Source of the DNA: Evansella sp041820985
GTDB taxonomy: Bacteria > Bacillota > Bacilli > Bacillales > Salisediminibacteriaceae
Direction: 5' to 3'
DNA: 64,000 nt
Assembly (NCBI RefSeq): GCF_041820985.1
Contig: NZ_JBGUAU010000026.1
Coordinates: 12,735-76,734, forward strand
Within the stretch, counting starts at the first letter, position 1, and every line of letters begins with the position of its first letter. Shown in pieces: positions 8,275 through 17,473 of this stretch. Made by a program: the position numbers and the translations under genes. The notes beneath the pieces were generated by a model. It saw only the letters and a program-made list of their open reading frames with translations, was not told the origin of the DNA and did not search any database.

Positions 8275-9948
8275 GTGAAAAAATTAACAACTGTATTTTA
8301 TATCTCTGCTATATTGGCAATTATTTTTATTTTGTGGGGTGTCATTGCGCCCGGTAACCTAAATTCTGTAACGAGTTCTATTCAAGGTTTTATTACAGAA
8401 AAATTTGGCTGGTTTTACTTATTGTCCGCCACTGCTTTTTTAGCCGTTGCTATCTTTTTGGTTTTTAGCCCATATGGAAGAATCAAATTAGGAAAGCCTG
8501 ATGAAGAACCAGAATACAATTACATCACTTGGTTTGCGTTTTTATTCACAGCTGGGATGGGAATTGGTTTAGTATTCTGGGGTGTAGCGGAGCCAATGTA
8601 CCATTTTTATTTACCTCCGAATGACAATTTGACAGAGTTTCAGGCTGCTGGACAAGCGTTACGATATTCGTTTTTCCACTGGGGATTACATCCGTGGGCG
8701 ATTTATGCAATGGTCGCACTTGCATTAGCTTACTTCCAGTTCCGAAAAGACTATTCTGGAGTAATTAGCAATACGTTACGTCCCATTTTAGGTGATCGAG
8801 TAGATGGAATTATCGGAACACTTGTTAATGTATTAGTCGTCTTTGCCACTATTTTCGGTGTTGCCACTTCTCTTGGGTTTGGTACATTGCAAATTTCTGG
8901 AGGATTATCAGAACTAAGTGGATCCATTCCAAACTCTTTTGCAACCCAATTAATTATCATCATTGTTATTACCATTTTATATATGATCTCTGCCCAAACG
9001 GGGTTAGATCGAGGAATTAGAATCCTGAGTAAAACGAACGTTTACTTAGCTATATCACTTATGTTATTCGTTCTTTTCCTTGGACCTACCACCTACATCA
9101 TGGGAGCTTTCACCCAAACATTAGGTAACTACTTGCAAAACATCTTGAGTATGAGCCTACGAATGGATCCGTTTGATTCGGAGAAAACATGGGTTCAAGG
9201 ATGGACAATCTTCTATTGGGCATGGTGGATTTCGTGGGCACCATTTGTAGGAACATTTATTGCCAGAGTTTCGCGCGGACGTACCATTCGTGAATTTGTA
9301 TTAGGTGTCCTAGCAGTACCAACTTTGTTCAGTGCTCTTTGGTTCTCTGTGTTTGGTGGAACAGCTATCTCACTAGACATGTTTGACAATGTTGGAATAA
9401 TGGAGATTATTGAAACAAGTGGGATGGAAGTTGCGTTATTTTCTGTATTACAGCAATTCCCGTTAAGCACGTTCATTTCCATTATTGCTATTTTCCTTAT
9501 TTGTTCCTTCTTTGTCACATCAGCAGACTCTGCCACCTTTGTATTAGGGATGCAAACAACGAACGGAAGCTTAACGCCCCCTAATTCTGTGAAATTTACA
9601 TGGGGTGTGATCCAGTCTTCGGCTGCTGCAGTTTTACTTGCTTCTGGTGGTCTCGATGCCTTGCAAACAGCAGCAATTATTGCGGCATTACCATTTACAT
9701 TTGTTTTAATCCTAATGATATTTGCGTTATTTAAAGAACTAGCTAGAGAACATTCCATCCTTTATCAAGATAAGATAAACCGCTTGAAGATGAAAGAAGA
9801 GAAATTAAAGCTAAAAGAAGAAAAGTTTCGCTTAAAAGAAGAAAATGCTGCATTAAAAGCACAACTGAAGATGGAGCAGAAAAAAAGCAAAGAAAAAAAG
9901 GAAGAGAAAGAAAAAGCGAAGAAATCGATAGAGAAACGTGATGAATAA
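8275..9948 (+). CDS. BCCT family transporter (glycine betaine/choline type)
   Basis: Integral membrane transporter of about 557 residues with 12 predicted helices. I prefer the GTG at 8275, seven bases after AAGGGG; a TTG one codon earlier is also possible. Family hallmarks are present: the glycine-rich GMGIGLVFWGVAEPM in helix 3 and the tryptophan-rich FYWAWWISWAPFVGTFIAR in helix 8. The GMGIG form is typical of sodium-coupled betaine carriers, so it probably imports a compatible solute under osmotic stress. The last 65 residues are an unusually long, highly charged helix (repeats of KLKEEKFRLKEEN), a likely cytoplasmic osmosensing coiled coil. It is a single gene with its own promoter. Confidence 0.92.
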   Translation: MKKLTTVFYISAILAIIFILWGVIAPGNLNSVTSSIQGFITEKFGWFYLLSATAFLAVAIFLVFSPYGRIKLGKPDEEPEYNYITWFAFLFTAGMGIGLVFWGVAEPMYHFYLPPNDNLTEFQAAGQALRYSFFHWGLHPWAIYAMVALALAYFQFRKDYSGVISNTLRPILGDRVDGIIGTLVNVLVVFATIFGVATSLGFGTLQISGGLSELSGSIPNSFATQLIIIIVITILYMISAQTGLDRGIRILSKTNVYLAISLMLFVLFLGPTTYIMGAFTQTLGNYLQNILSMSLRMDPFDSEKTWVQGWTIFYWAWWISWAPFVGTFIARVSRGRTIREFVLGVLAVPTLFSALWFSVFGGTAISLDMFDNVGIMEIIETSGMEVALFSVLQQFPLSTFISIIAIFLICSFFVTSADSATFVLGMQTTNGSLTPPNSVKFTWGVIQSSAAAVLLASGGLDALQTAAIIAALPFTFVLILMIFALFKELAREHSILYQDKINRLKMKEEKLKLKEEKFRLKEENAALKAQLKMEQKKSKEKKEEKEKAKKSIEKRDE

Positions 9949-9962
9949 GAAAAAATGTTCCT

Positions 9963-10024
9963 TGGAAGCAGCGGGGAAGCAGCGGGGACGGTTCTCACTG
10001 CTTCCTTCGTTTTGCGAAACGAAA
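9963..10024. repeat. dispersed repeat family 1, copy 2 (with partial tandem)
   Basis: GGAAGCAGCGGG occurs twice in tandem, followed by GACGGTTCTCACTGCTTCC and TTCGTTTTGCGAAACGAAAG, a small hairpin. It lies just after the transporter stop and may act as its terminator. Confidence 0.65.
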
Positions 10025-10128
10025 GAAATGGAAGTGTATGAAGATTTAAAGCCAACTCAATAGAACTTGCTTTTTCACAAGTAAAATAGGCAAATGACCA
10101 CCTTTCTCAACCCAAATCACAGTAATAA

Positions 10129-11238
10129 TTAATACAATTCCAATTTCTTTATTTCTTTCACTTTTGCTCTTCGTGGTTGAAAACCGCTTAGGTATTCTTC
10201 TACTGATACATATACTTTATCACCAGGATGAAATTCTTCTCCATTCCATCCTGTTAAGATAATAAAGTCAAAAATATAGTTAGTAAAATCAATATGTCTC
10301 AATTCTTCCTTCACCCACTGATAATCTAGCATCGTAAGGCCTTCCCCAATGAGCATTTCGTTATCTGCACTTTCTAACACATAGCCTTGAATGGTGACTT
10401 CCTGTTGTATATCTTGATTGTTTTTCGATTGTTCGATGAGGTGGGTTGCAATATCTGTAAACTTCTCGCCATCCACACTTTGATCACATGCACTCCAATC
10501 AAATTCACGACTTCCACTGTTTATGTGTACTTTTAGATAATACTGTATTGTTTCTTCTGTACCACATGAGTTACTAAACTCTTTATCAGCTAAGTAATTT
10601 GCAAAAACTAGTTTTCTATATACTTCTTGTTTGACAGTCGGAACTAATCGAAAGTCCGTTTCTATTACTATTTCATTTTCACTAATTTCTTTTTCCAAAG
10701 TGTTTGTTACTGTATTTATTTCGTTCTCCAAATTTACTCCATATCTCAATTCCAACTCCAAACGATCTTGATGATGCATATTGTACTCTATTTGTAAGAT
10801 TTGATGCATCCCATCAAAACCACCAGCACATTCCACCGCAATATAAGTTGTATTGGTAGGATTCACTTCCTCAACAAGTTTTCCGCATGTATCACTTATA
10901 ATTTCACCGCTACCGAATTTATCTCGTGAATAATCATTCGTAACTTCCAAAGTTCCTTCTTTATAATGTAAATCTGTTACTAGAGGATCACCCTCAATCG
11001 TGTAATGTACAACTCGTAAATCGGAGTTTACTCCATTTTTTACATCATCATAGAAACTCATCATTCTATCCAAACCTTCCACACTTCCATGAACATTGAG
11101 AACATCCACATTCTTCAAACCTTCCACATAAATTTCTGAGGGAGAGTCGTTACTACGACTAGAACTATTTGTTACCACTTCACTATTACAACCAATTAGA
11201 AAAACGAATATGAGAATAAAGCAAGATAATCTTTTCAT
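10129..11238 (-). CDS. lipoprotein with DUF4362 domain and DUF3221-like C-terminus
   Basis: Membrane-anchored lipoprotein of 369 residues. The ATG at 11238 follows GGAGG; an upstream in-frame GTG would put that site inside the gene. A lipobox (FLIGC) lies near residue 17. Residues 40-150 fit DUF4362 (DVLNVHGSVEGLDRM, IEGDPLVTDL, YSRDKFGSGEI). The last 90 residues (VTIQGYVLE, then YIFDFIILTG and PGDKVYVSVEEY) form a small beta barrel like DUF3221 of B. subtilis YobA. The middle part is unassigned. No function is known for these domains. Confidence 0.75.
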   Translation of the reverse strand: MKRLSCFILIFVFLIGCNSEVVTNSSSRSNDSPSEIYVEGLKNVDVLNVHGSVEGLDRMMSFYDDVKNGVNSDLRVVHYTIEGDPLVTDLHYKEGTLEVTNDYSRDKFGSGEIISDTCGKLVEEVNPTNTTYIAVECAGGFDGMHQILQIEYNMHHQDRLELELRYGVNLENEINTVTNTLEKEISENEIVIETDFRLVPTVKQEVYRKLVFANYLADKEFSNSCGTEETIQYYLKVHINSGSREFDWSACDQSVDGEKFTDIATHLIEQSKNNQDIQQEVTIQGYVLESADNEMLIGEGLTMLDYQWVKEELRHIDFTNYIFDFIILTGWNGEEFHPGDKVYVSVEEYLSGFQPRRAKVKEIKKLELY

Positions 11239-11619
11239 TGATTGTACCTCCACTCTGAATATGTATCACATAATGCAAGAAACGGGGTGCGCCACGAACA
11301 ATACCTTTGTTTAGATTAGACGCCTATATTACGAAGTAAGTTTCAGAGACACGAGTAAAACGATTAACGCTTGTATGACTACCTTTTTCATCTTCAAATC
11401 TCCATCTCGTGTTACGCACCCGATTTAGGAAAACGCTTTCAATAATTGGATTCTCACCTCCGAGGAAAGTTGTTGTACTAATTATAAGGAAGAAAGAACT
11501 GGAACTGCGGACTGTTTTGAAAAATGACAAATACGGTGTGTCAAAAAGTTACTCCTCTTCGACACACCAGCACGTTAATTCAAAACAACTGCTCAAAAAC
11601 TTTTAATGAGATTTTTCCA
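11239..11619. other. intergenic stretch with a possible leftover signal-peptide ORF
   Basis: On the minus strand a 20-codon ORF (11329-11391, MKKVVIQALIVLLVSLKLTS) has GGAG eight bases before its ATG. It reads like a signal peptide cut short, so it may be a gene remnant. A hairpin with GGTGTGTC/GACACACC lies at about 11535-11570, downstream of the DUF1048 gene. Nothing else was seen. Confidence 0.35.
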
Positions 11620-11958
11620 TTAGCCACGACCAATCGTATCGTTCAACTTTGATCGATATTTGTCCATCCAAGTTTCCGTGTTTTTCACTAGTTCATCACA
11701 AAAAGCTGCTACGTCCTCGCCTGTAAGATCAATGACTTTCTTGCCTTCTGCGGCACCTTCTTCGAAGAGGTCGAGAATACCGCTAAAAATACGATGAATA
11801 TCCTTCCATTCGGAAAGACCACCAGTAGTCCACATATATTTTTGGATAGCTTTGTATGCATTGAGGTACTCACTTGGAAGTTTCTTCGCACGAGTTTCCA
11901 TCGCCTTCCATTCCCGCTTGTCATCCATACTTCCGATAATTTTTTCAATAATACTCAT
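11620..11958 (-). CDS. DUF1048 domain-containing protein
   Basis: Protein of 112 residues, mostly helical, with DUF1048 features (MDDKREWKAMETRAKKLP, then FCDELVKNTETWMDKYR). The gene overlaps the upstream PadR gene by four bases (ATGA), so the two are translationally coupled. PadR-DUF1048 pairs are common in Firmicutes; the role of DUF1048 is not established. It has no membrane segment, so it is probably cytosolic. Confidence 0.85.
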   Translation of the reverse strand: MSIIEKIIGSMDDKREWKAMETRAKKLPSEYLNAYKAIQKYMWTTGGLSEWKDIHRIFSGILDLFEEGAAEGKKVIDLTGEDVAAFCDELVKNTETWMDKYRSKLNDTIGRG

Positions 11959-12299
11959 AATACATCTCCTTTTAATTTTTTATTTGTTTTGAGTTCGTTA
12001 ATCTTACTTGAGACAAATTCCCATTTTCCCCAAAAGTTATTAAGATGCTTTTGACCTGCTTCGTTCAGTGTGTAAAATTTCCTCGGAGGTCCCATACTGG
12101 ATGGCTTTTTCTCAATGTTCACCAAATTATGCTTCTCAAGGCGCATGGTAATCGTATAAACTGTGCCTTCCACTACATCAGTGAAACCAAGATCTCGCAG
12201 CTGTTGCGTGATTTCATAGCCATAAGTTTCGCCACGGCTGATAATTTCAAGCACACATCCCTCAAGGACTCCTTTCAGCATTTCCGTAATATTTTCCAA
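11955..12299 (-). CDS. PadR family transcriptional regulator
   Basis: Regulator of 114 residues starting at TTG behind GGAGATGG. The winged helix is clear: LEGCVLEIISRGETYGYEI, then GTVYTITMRLEKHNLV and PRKFYTLNEAG. PadR proteins are usually autorepressors that respond to aromatic or cationic compounds, often controlling a neighbouring membrane or transport gene. Here the only partner is the coupled DUF1048 gene. It probably controls its own operon from the AT-rich region upstream. Confidence 0.9.
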   Translation of the reverse strand: MENITEMLKGVLEGCVLEIISRGETYGYEITQQLRDLGFTDVVEGTVYTITMRLEKHNLVNIEKKPSSMGPPRKFYTLNEAGQKHLNNFWGKWEFVSSKINELKTNKKLKGDVL

Positions 12300-12742
12300 A
12301 TTTCCATCTCCAATCGTATTTCGCTCTATTTATTCAGAAGCTCTGTAGAACAAGTACTCGGTATTACAGATATTCAGTATTACTAACTACCGGTATATAG
12401 TAATACATAATAGCGTTACATGTCAAGAATATCTTTTCAAAAAAAAGACCTTAAGAGCTTTTTAATATTCACAGTAAGGTAGAAACTGAAAATTATAGAT
12501 ATATTCTATGCACTAAATCAAATATAAAAAGGAACAAAGAGTGGTTGAGAAGATTCTTCATTCCTAATATTTTAGATCCTTGTGTCTTTATTGACTATGA
12601 TCTCCTTCATCGGATCACAACATCTCTTTCTATTAAAGCTCTCCATTAGTGCTTGTTTGAACTCAAAATCTCTTCTAACAATAAAGATTTCTTACTCAAT
12701 ATATCCCTGCTAACTACTATTAAAAATAAAATAAGCCTTTTG
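12300..12742. other. 443-bp AT-rich intergenic stretch
   Basis: Near the PadR start there are direct and inverted ATATTCAGTATTAC/GTATTAC motifs (about 12358-12385), possible PadR sites. Further on, a minus-strand frame near 12580-12690 reads EFKQALMESFNRKR before a stop and looks like the tail of a decayed gene. No intact gene is seen. Confidence 0.3.
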
Positions 12743-12904
12743 CTATGATTCAAAATTTTTCTTCTCATAAGTTCGAATAAAATACTCCAATCTCATAGCA
12801 ATCCATATTAACACCATTGCACTTATTCCGTTCCATAAACCTCCGAAAAATAAACCGATTCCACCACCTATTAAGATATAAATCATTAATTGCTTAGGTA
12901 TCAT
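12743..12904 (-). CDS. small membrane protein, 53 residues
   Basis: Short gene with an ATG behind GGGAGAG. Two hydrophobic helices (LMIYILIGGGIGLFFGGLW and GISAMVLIWIAMRLEYF) are joined by a short WNG loop and end in a basic tail (RTYEKKNFES). Glycine-rich packing in the first helix and clean coding character support a real gene. I do not recognise a family. It stands alone between the PadR operon and the ASCH gene. Confidence 0.6.
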   Translation of the reverse strand: MIPKQLMIYILIGGGIGLFFGGLWNGISAMVLIWIAMRLEYFIRTYEKKNFES

Positions 12905-13017
12905 AAGAATATCTCTCCCATTCTTGACATTTACTTTTTTTCAGCCAATGCACCTTAACAAGAGCAAACTGATTCGTGCGGTTAAACCATACACATTGCT
13001 TTTTACACCATCACCTA

Positions 13018-13095
13018 CTTTATTTTAACATGATTTTCCAGTTTTTAGGTACAAAAAAAGAGCTGCAAACATTACAACTCTCATATCTTAATTCT
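13018..13095. repeat. dispersed repeat family 3, copy 1
   Basis: TTTTAACATGATTTTCCAG, then TTTTTAGGTACAAAAAAAGAGC and a short hairpin. Similar units lie at 38357-38427 and 52360-52436, where the right part is a terminator-like hairpin. Here the hairpin is weak. The surrounding 12905-13231 holds no gene. Confidence 0.4.
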
Positions 13096-13231
13096 ATTTA
13101 TTTTAACCATAAGTCATCAATATTTTATGTATAAACATACTATCCCCACCGAATTGGTTTCTGATGAATATCACCTTAATTCTTAAGGACATTTTGATAT
13201 TTTTTCCATTAAGGTAGGAGTAACATTTGAT

Positions 13232-13570
13232 CTAGTATTTTATAAAAATTGCTAATGTACCCCATTTCTTTTCTTGTTCTGGTGTATATATTTGATATGT
13301 TCCAGCTATCATTTCTTGCATTGTCCAGCCTTCACAATCAAAATCTTGAAAAGGAATTTCCTCATACATTGCTTCAAACGTATCGTATATTTTAAGGTCA
13401 CTTACTTGAACTTGCAAAGTTTCATCTTGTTCGGGAACTTTTATAAATTTAATAGAATCTCCAACTTCTATTTTTCTTCTTTTTTCATCATTCAAGCGTA
13501 CTTCAACCTTTTTCTTACCCTTTTTAATCGAATCAAAATACTCACCATATAAACCCATTTGATGTATCAC
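13232..13570 (-). CDS. ASCH domain-containing protein
   Basis: Protein of 112 residues starting at a GTG behind AGAGGTG. The pattern GLYGEYFDSIKKGKKKVEVRL, GDSIKFIKVPEQ and TLAIFIKY fits the ASCH fold: a beta-barrel related to PUA, with the GKK.VE.R signature that contacts nucleic acid. ASCH proteins are thought to bind RNA or, in one E. coli member (YqfB), hydrolyse acetylcytidine. No operon partner is evident. Confidence 0.8.
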   Translation of the reverse strand: MIHQMGLYGEYFDSIKKGKKKVEVRLNDEKRRKIEVGDSIKFIKVPEQDETLQVQVSDLKIYDTFEAMYEEIPFQDFDCEGWTMQEMIAGTYQIYTPEQEKKWGTLAIFIKY

Positions 13571-13702
13571 TGGGATTTCACCTCTCTATGTATGTTCATC
13601 AATATAAGATCTGTTTTAACTACCTATTTCTACAATAACTCGTTCCTCTGGTATCCAGATTGTTTATCATTAACAAATTGATTACATCGTTTTTTAGGAC
13701 TT

Positions 13703-13951
13703 CTATTTATTCCTTAACTCGTTTAAATCTTGAATACGATTATAAATATCTGATAGATTATGTACAACTTCTAACTTCACCTTGTCTCCGCCATTTCCCG
13801 TCATAGCAGTATTAACAAATCCATATATTATTTTCAACAATGATTTGGCATCCTCTTCTGTTAGATTATTAACCGCTTCTATAGTTTTAGAAAACTCATT
13901 TGTATCAGTCGTTTCTTTCAACATAATCCCTCCACTAACTTCTTCATCCAC
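13703..13951 (-). CDS. hypothetical protein, about 73-82 residues
   Basis: A small acidic, helical protein (TKTIEAVNN-like helix, EEDAKSLLKIIYGFVNTAM, then NLSDIYNRIQDLNELRNK). The start may be the GTG at 13951 or the ATG at 13924, which follows GGAGGG closely. No membrane segment and no recognised family. It lies alone downstream of a methyltransferase gene. Confidence 0.55.
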   Translation of the reverse strand: MDEEVSGGIMLKETTDTNEFSKTIEAVNNLTEEDAKSLLKIIYGFVNTAMTGNGGDKVKLEVVHNLSDIYNRIQDLNELRNK

Positions 13952-14025
13952 AACCCTTCTCTTATTTCAATAAGAAAAGAGCACTCCCTGCATCTTAAAG
14001 GATTGCACCTTTTAGTTGAAACAAT

Positions 14026-14646
14026 TTATATACTTTTATTAATAACTATCTTTCTATACATACCATTAAACATTATTGGAGTATCCTCTTGAACAAATAC
14101 GGCCTCTTTATTATCCTCATACAATCTCTCAAAGCTTACACCAATATCGGTACCTAGCAGCTTGATGATAGGTCTAATCACTTTCTTCAAAGGGGAAAGT
14201 TTCTTTCCTTTAGGTGAAAATTTATCAAAAATGATAATCTTTCCATTGGGTATTAACACTCTTATCATTTCTTTGAAACATTTATCTGTGTCAGGAACAA
14301 CAGATAAGACAAGACTTCCCACCACAACATCAAATTGATTATCATTAAAACTCATATTTTGAGCATCCATTTTAAAAAAATGTATTGAGGAATCTTTAAA
14401 TTTATCTTTTGCCTTTTCTAGCATTTCATTCGAGTAGTCTATTGCAGTGATATTTAACTCCCTATGGTTGATTAGCTCCAAATCTGCTCCTGTTCCAACA
14501 CCCACAAAAAGTATATTTTGATGATTAGTAAACATGTTCCCTTGAAATATTTGTTTTCGAGCTTCCAAAAACTTCCCCGAATTAAAGAACTTATCGTACA
14601 TAGGGGACCAAATTTTATATATTATTTCATTCCAACGATTGTCCAT
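14026..14646 (-). CDS. class I SAM-dependent methyltransferase
   Basis: Methyltransferase of 206 residues. The ATG at 14646 follows GAGGTGG and fits better than an in-frame start 11 codons earlier. Motif I (ILFVGVGTGADLELI) binds S-adenosylmethionine; motif II (ITAIDYSNEMLEKA) supplies the acidic ribose contact; later come FDVVVGSLVLSVVPD and IRVLIPNGKIIIFDK. This is the UbiE/COQ5-like type 11 arrangement. The substrate is not predictable; in Bacillus such orphans often methylate small molecules. It is followed by a short hypothetical gene and preceded by a PNPOx-like gene on the same strand. Confidence 0.88.
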   Translation of the reverse strand: MDNRWNEIIYKIWSPMYDKFFNSGKFLEARKQIFQGNMFTNHQNILFVGVGTGADLELINHRELNITAIDYSNEMLEKAKDKFKDSSIHFFKMDAQNMSFNDNQFDVVVGSLVLSVVPDTDKCFKEMIRVLIPNGKIIIFDKFSPKGKKLSPLKKVIRPIIKLLGTDIGVSFERLYEDNKEAVFVQEDTPIMFNGMYRKIVINKSI

Positions 14647-14742
14647 TTTCCACCTCATTCTTGAAAGCTTGTTATTCAAGATTAATACTCTTAACTATAA
14701 TAAGAGCCATCCCCGCTTCTGATACTGCACCCGTTCAGTGGA

Positions 14743-15318
14743 TTATTCAACATTCTTCGAGTTAACTACACCTTCTCCAATCGGTGTAACTATCCCATCC
14801 ATACTAATTGAATTTTTCTTCTTACGATATTCCTCTAACTCATGTTCACTTTTATTAGAAGCCCATTGCTGAAGAGTATCTCGTTCACCATCGTATGAAA
14901 AGAAGGGTACACTAAATCCACATGATGTTTTTACCGTTTCAATCTTTGCTTGAATAATTTGACGAGCACCAGGAAGGATATCAAAATGTTGAACCAAATC
15001 ATCCCATTCTGGTGAGCTAGGTAATACTACATTACCGCTTCCATATAGCCGTAAAATCATAGGAGGACCTTCGAAAGCTAAAAACATAAAAGTAATTCTT
15101 CCATTTTCATTTATGTGTGCACTTGTTTCATTTCCACTACCAGTTAAATCTAAGTAAGCTACCTCATTCGCAGAAAGTATTCTAAATACATCATGACCTT
15201 TTGGTGAAATGTTAACATTACCGTCTTCTGATAACGGTGCTGAACCGACGAAAAAAATCCGTTGTTTCCTTATAAATTCTTCGTGATCTGGAAGTATTGA
15301 CGAATAAACAGTTCCCAA
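14743..15318 (-). CDS. pyridoxamine 5'-phosphate oxidase family (FMN-binding split barrel) protein
   Basis: Protein of about 191 residues. The likely start is a TTG at 15318, eight bases after GAGGAGG, giving MGTVYSSILPDHEEFI. Split-barrel features include the early IFFVGSAPLSEDGNVNIS strand pair and the NENGRITFMFLAFEGPP and ILRLYGSGNVV segments that bind flavin in the PPOX superfamily. It is larger than the enzymatic PdxH core and resembles general stress or flavin-reductase-like members. The substrate is unknown. Confidence 0.82.
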   Translation of the reverse strand: MGTVYSSILPDHEEFIRKQRIFFVGSAPLSEDGNVNISPKGHDVFRILSANEVAYLDLTGSGNETSAHINENGRITFMFLAFEGPPMILRLYGSGNVVLPSSPEWDDLVQHFDILPGARQIIQAKIETVKTSCGFSVPFFSYDGERDTLQQWASNKSEHELEEYRKKKNSISMDGIVTPIGEGVVNSKNVE

Positions 15319-15939
15319 AGAAAAAACCTCCTCATCTATCAAATGTTATAAATTAGAAAACCACACGGTCCCCACTCTTCCTAAGACCTCCTGATAGTTT
15401 AATAACAATCTCTAAATCTTGTAAAAAAACTCTCCTCATCACTTTACAAAATCATCTTTATAAAACTTAGTACACGTTAAATTTTAACATAAAATACCAA
15501 ATAACATCGATTTTTTATCTATGGATTTTCTTTGTTTTTTCAATTTGAAATGAAAAATAAATCAATAAAAAAACACCTACCAAAATAACTAACAAATTTA
15601 GTAGGTAAATACACCACGGGTTTATGCGATAAGTACAAAACCTGATCAAGAACCTATGAGTAATTATTCATCAAACCTTAAATATCCAAACCAATTTTGA
15701 CCATTGTCAATCTTTATTCATACCGTATTCCTCTTTTGATAAATGTAGAATATAATCTAGTAACTTCGCCATTTTGTTTTCCATTCGCTGCAGTCCACTC
15801 CCTAAAGCCAAATCCCCTAACACTAGTCATAAGGACAATATGAACAATATATTTAACCGATTTGTCCTTATGAGCCTTTCATAAGGACAAGTCCATTGTG
15901 CACACTTATCCCTTTTGAACGAAAGCCGCCCCTGTTTCC
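15319..15939. other. 620-bp intergenic stretch with hairpins
   Basis: No clear gene. A hairpin (ACCTACC/AGTAGGT) lies near 15576-15606, and a longer one with CATAAGGACAA and TTTGTCCTTATG near 15830-15878, followed by another ATAAGGACAAG. A minus-strand frame around 15705-15800 reads MENKMAKLLDYILHLSKEEY and ends in a stop. It could be a very short helical gene, but it lacks a well-placed ribosome binding site. Confidence 0.3.
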
Positions 15940-16605
15940 TTAACCCTCTCTTTTTTTCCGAGGTGTAGTAACGCAATCGTCACAAGCAATCCTAATCCTC
16001 CAAAAACAAATCCACGGCACGCTTGGATAGCCACTTAAACCTAGATCATACAAAAATCCTCCTACGATATTACCTATTAATCCACCGACCGCTAACGCTA
16101 ATCCGTTGAATCCAAAAAACGAGGCAATCAGTGGTAACGGGGCTATTTCTGATATTTGCTTACTCATCATCGGTTGTATGAACATTTGACCAAATGTAAA
16201 CGTAATGACTCCCACATAAATTCCAACAACATTTGGCGTGAAACCAATGATTACTAGACCGACAGTTAAAAACATACTGCCTAATGCAATCAATTTCGTA
16301 GGAGCAACCTCCTCACTTAAACGATTAATTAACGGAACTTGTAAGAAAACAATAAGTAACGCTCCAGTACTATATATGAACCCAATATTTACATCTGTGG
16401 ACTGTAACAACTGTAGTTTTACAGGTACTGCTAAATACAGTTGTGTTACTAAATTCAAAACAAAAATCATGAAAAAACAAAAGGTAACATACGCTCGATT
16501 CGTGATAATTTGATTTATATTTTTTACAAGTAGAAAAAACAAACCAAGGGGGTTTTTTATTTCTCCCTTGGTTTTTTTTAGATTGGTATAGGAAAAGCAC
16601 AACAT
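15940..16605 (-). pseudogene. major facilitator superfamily transporter, C-terminal half only, frameshifted end
   Basis: Only the second half of an MFS transporter remains: the central loop (TNLKKTKGEIKNP) and helices 7-11 (FCFFMIFVLNLVTQLYL, IGFIYSTGALLIVFLQV, KLIALGSMFLTVGLVII, GVITFTFGQMFIQPMMS, SFFGFNGLALAVGGLIG). A stop codon lies directly upstream of the first ATG and no N-terminal half is found beyond it. Near the end the frame shifts: the last helix (FVFGGLGLLVTIALLHLG) is readable in the next frame. A 5' deletion plus a 3' frameshift make it a dead gene. Confidence 0.8.
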
Positions 16606-16891
16606 TTATCTGTTCTCTGAGAGTTGTTCTAGCATCCTAATGTATTAATTAGATAAACTTGGCATATCGCCAAGTCTTTAATGGCGAAAGCCTTAGTATT
16701 TCTTATACTTTAATCCTTTAGCGAAGTTAAACTTTCTTAACGTATGAAAGAAAATGACACGAAGAACATCTTCATGCCTTCCAACATCCTATTTATTTGT
16801 TTTACTGACGCTTCCTTTCATACAGTAGGAAAGAGCTATTTATTATTCATCAAGGAAAAGAATATTTATTTATTAGCTTGTTTTTTCTCTT

Positions 16892-17074
16892 TTAAAATAA
16901 ATAGTTCTCTGATAAATGCACCTCACCAGCCGAACAACTTATAACAGTAATTAGAGATATACCTCTGACAAAAGCGAATGGTGAAAACACAACTTGTAGA
17001 CTCCCCAATAGTATTAAAGTGCCAAACAAAGCACACCCAATAATTAACTGTTTTTTCACCTTGTTTTCTTCCAA
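16892..17074 (-). CDS. small membrane protein, last gene of the ECF sigma operon
   Basis: Protein of 60 residues starting at TTG behind AAGGAGGG. It has two hydrophobic segments (QLIIGCALFGTLILLGSLQVVF and ISLITVISCSA) around a short FAFVRG turn. It lies 34 bp after the lipoprotein gene and has no obvious promoter of its own, so it probably belongs to the sigma-factor operon. I recognise no family. The end may be altered: the C-terminus (GEVHLSENYLF) is not membrane-like. Confidence 0.5.
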   Translation of the reverse strand: MEENKVKKQLIIGCALFGTLILLGSLQVVFSPFAFVRGISLITVISCSAGEVHLSENYLF

Positions 17075-17107
17075 CTTTTCTCTCCCTCCTTATTTAGTAA
17101 CCCTCCG

Positions 17108-17473
17108 TTAGTAATCTATTATTTTTATTTGTATAACCCTATCAATTATGACGGGGTCTTCATCACTTAGAGAGATGATTTCAGGTAATAATACTTCTAT
17201 TTTGTCGTTTTCATTTACATCTTCCAGAGTAAGTTCTTCCCCTTTTTTGCCTATTATTTTTGATTCGCGAAGATGAAGAACAACTGTATCTCCTGATGTA
17301 ATATTATGTTCGGTGAAATCACCTCGAATCGTTACATTTTCACTATCATAAGTGAAAGTTTCTACAACTTCCCCTATGATCGTTGGACCATCAACTTGTG
17401 AATCATTCGTTCCACAACCAGTTATTAACACAACCGTTACTAATACCAAAACGAATATAAAGCCTACTCTCAC
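17108..17473 (-). CDS. lipoprotein of the ECF sigma operon
   Basis: Protein of 121 residues with a signal peptide and lipobox (VVLITGC, Cys at about 20), so it is anchored outside the membrane. The mature part is a small beta-rich domain (TIIGEVVETFTYDSENVTI, SGDTVVLHLRESKI, NDKIEVLLPEI) resembling the OB-like C-terminal domains seen in DUF3221 lipoproteins. Its start overlaps the stop of the anti-sigma-like gene by four bases, so it is translationally coupled. A role in sensing or buffering an envelope signal for the sigma factor is inferred from the operon. Confidence 0.65.
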   Translation of the reverse strand: MRVGFIFVLVLVTVVLITGCGTNDSQVDGPTIIGEVVETFTYDSENVTIRGDFTEHNITSGDTVVLHLRESKIIGKKGEELTLEDVNENDKIEVLLPEIISLSDEDPVIIDRVIQIKIIDY

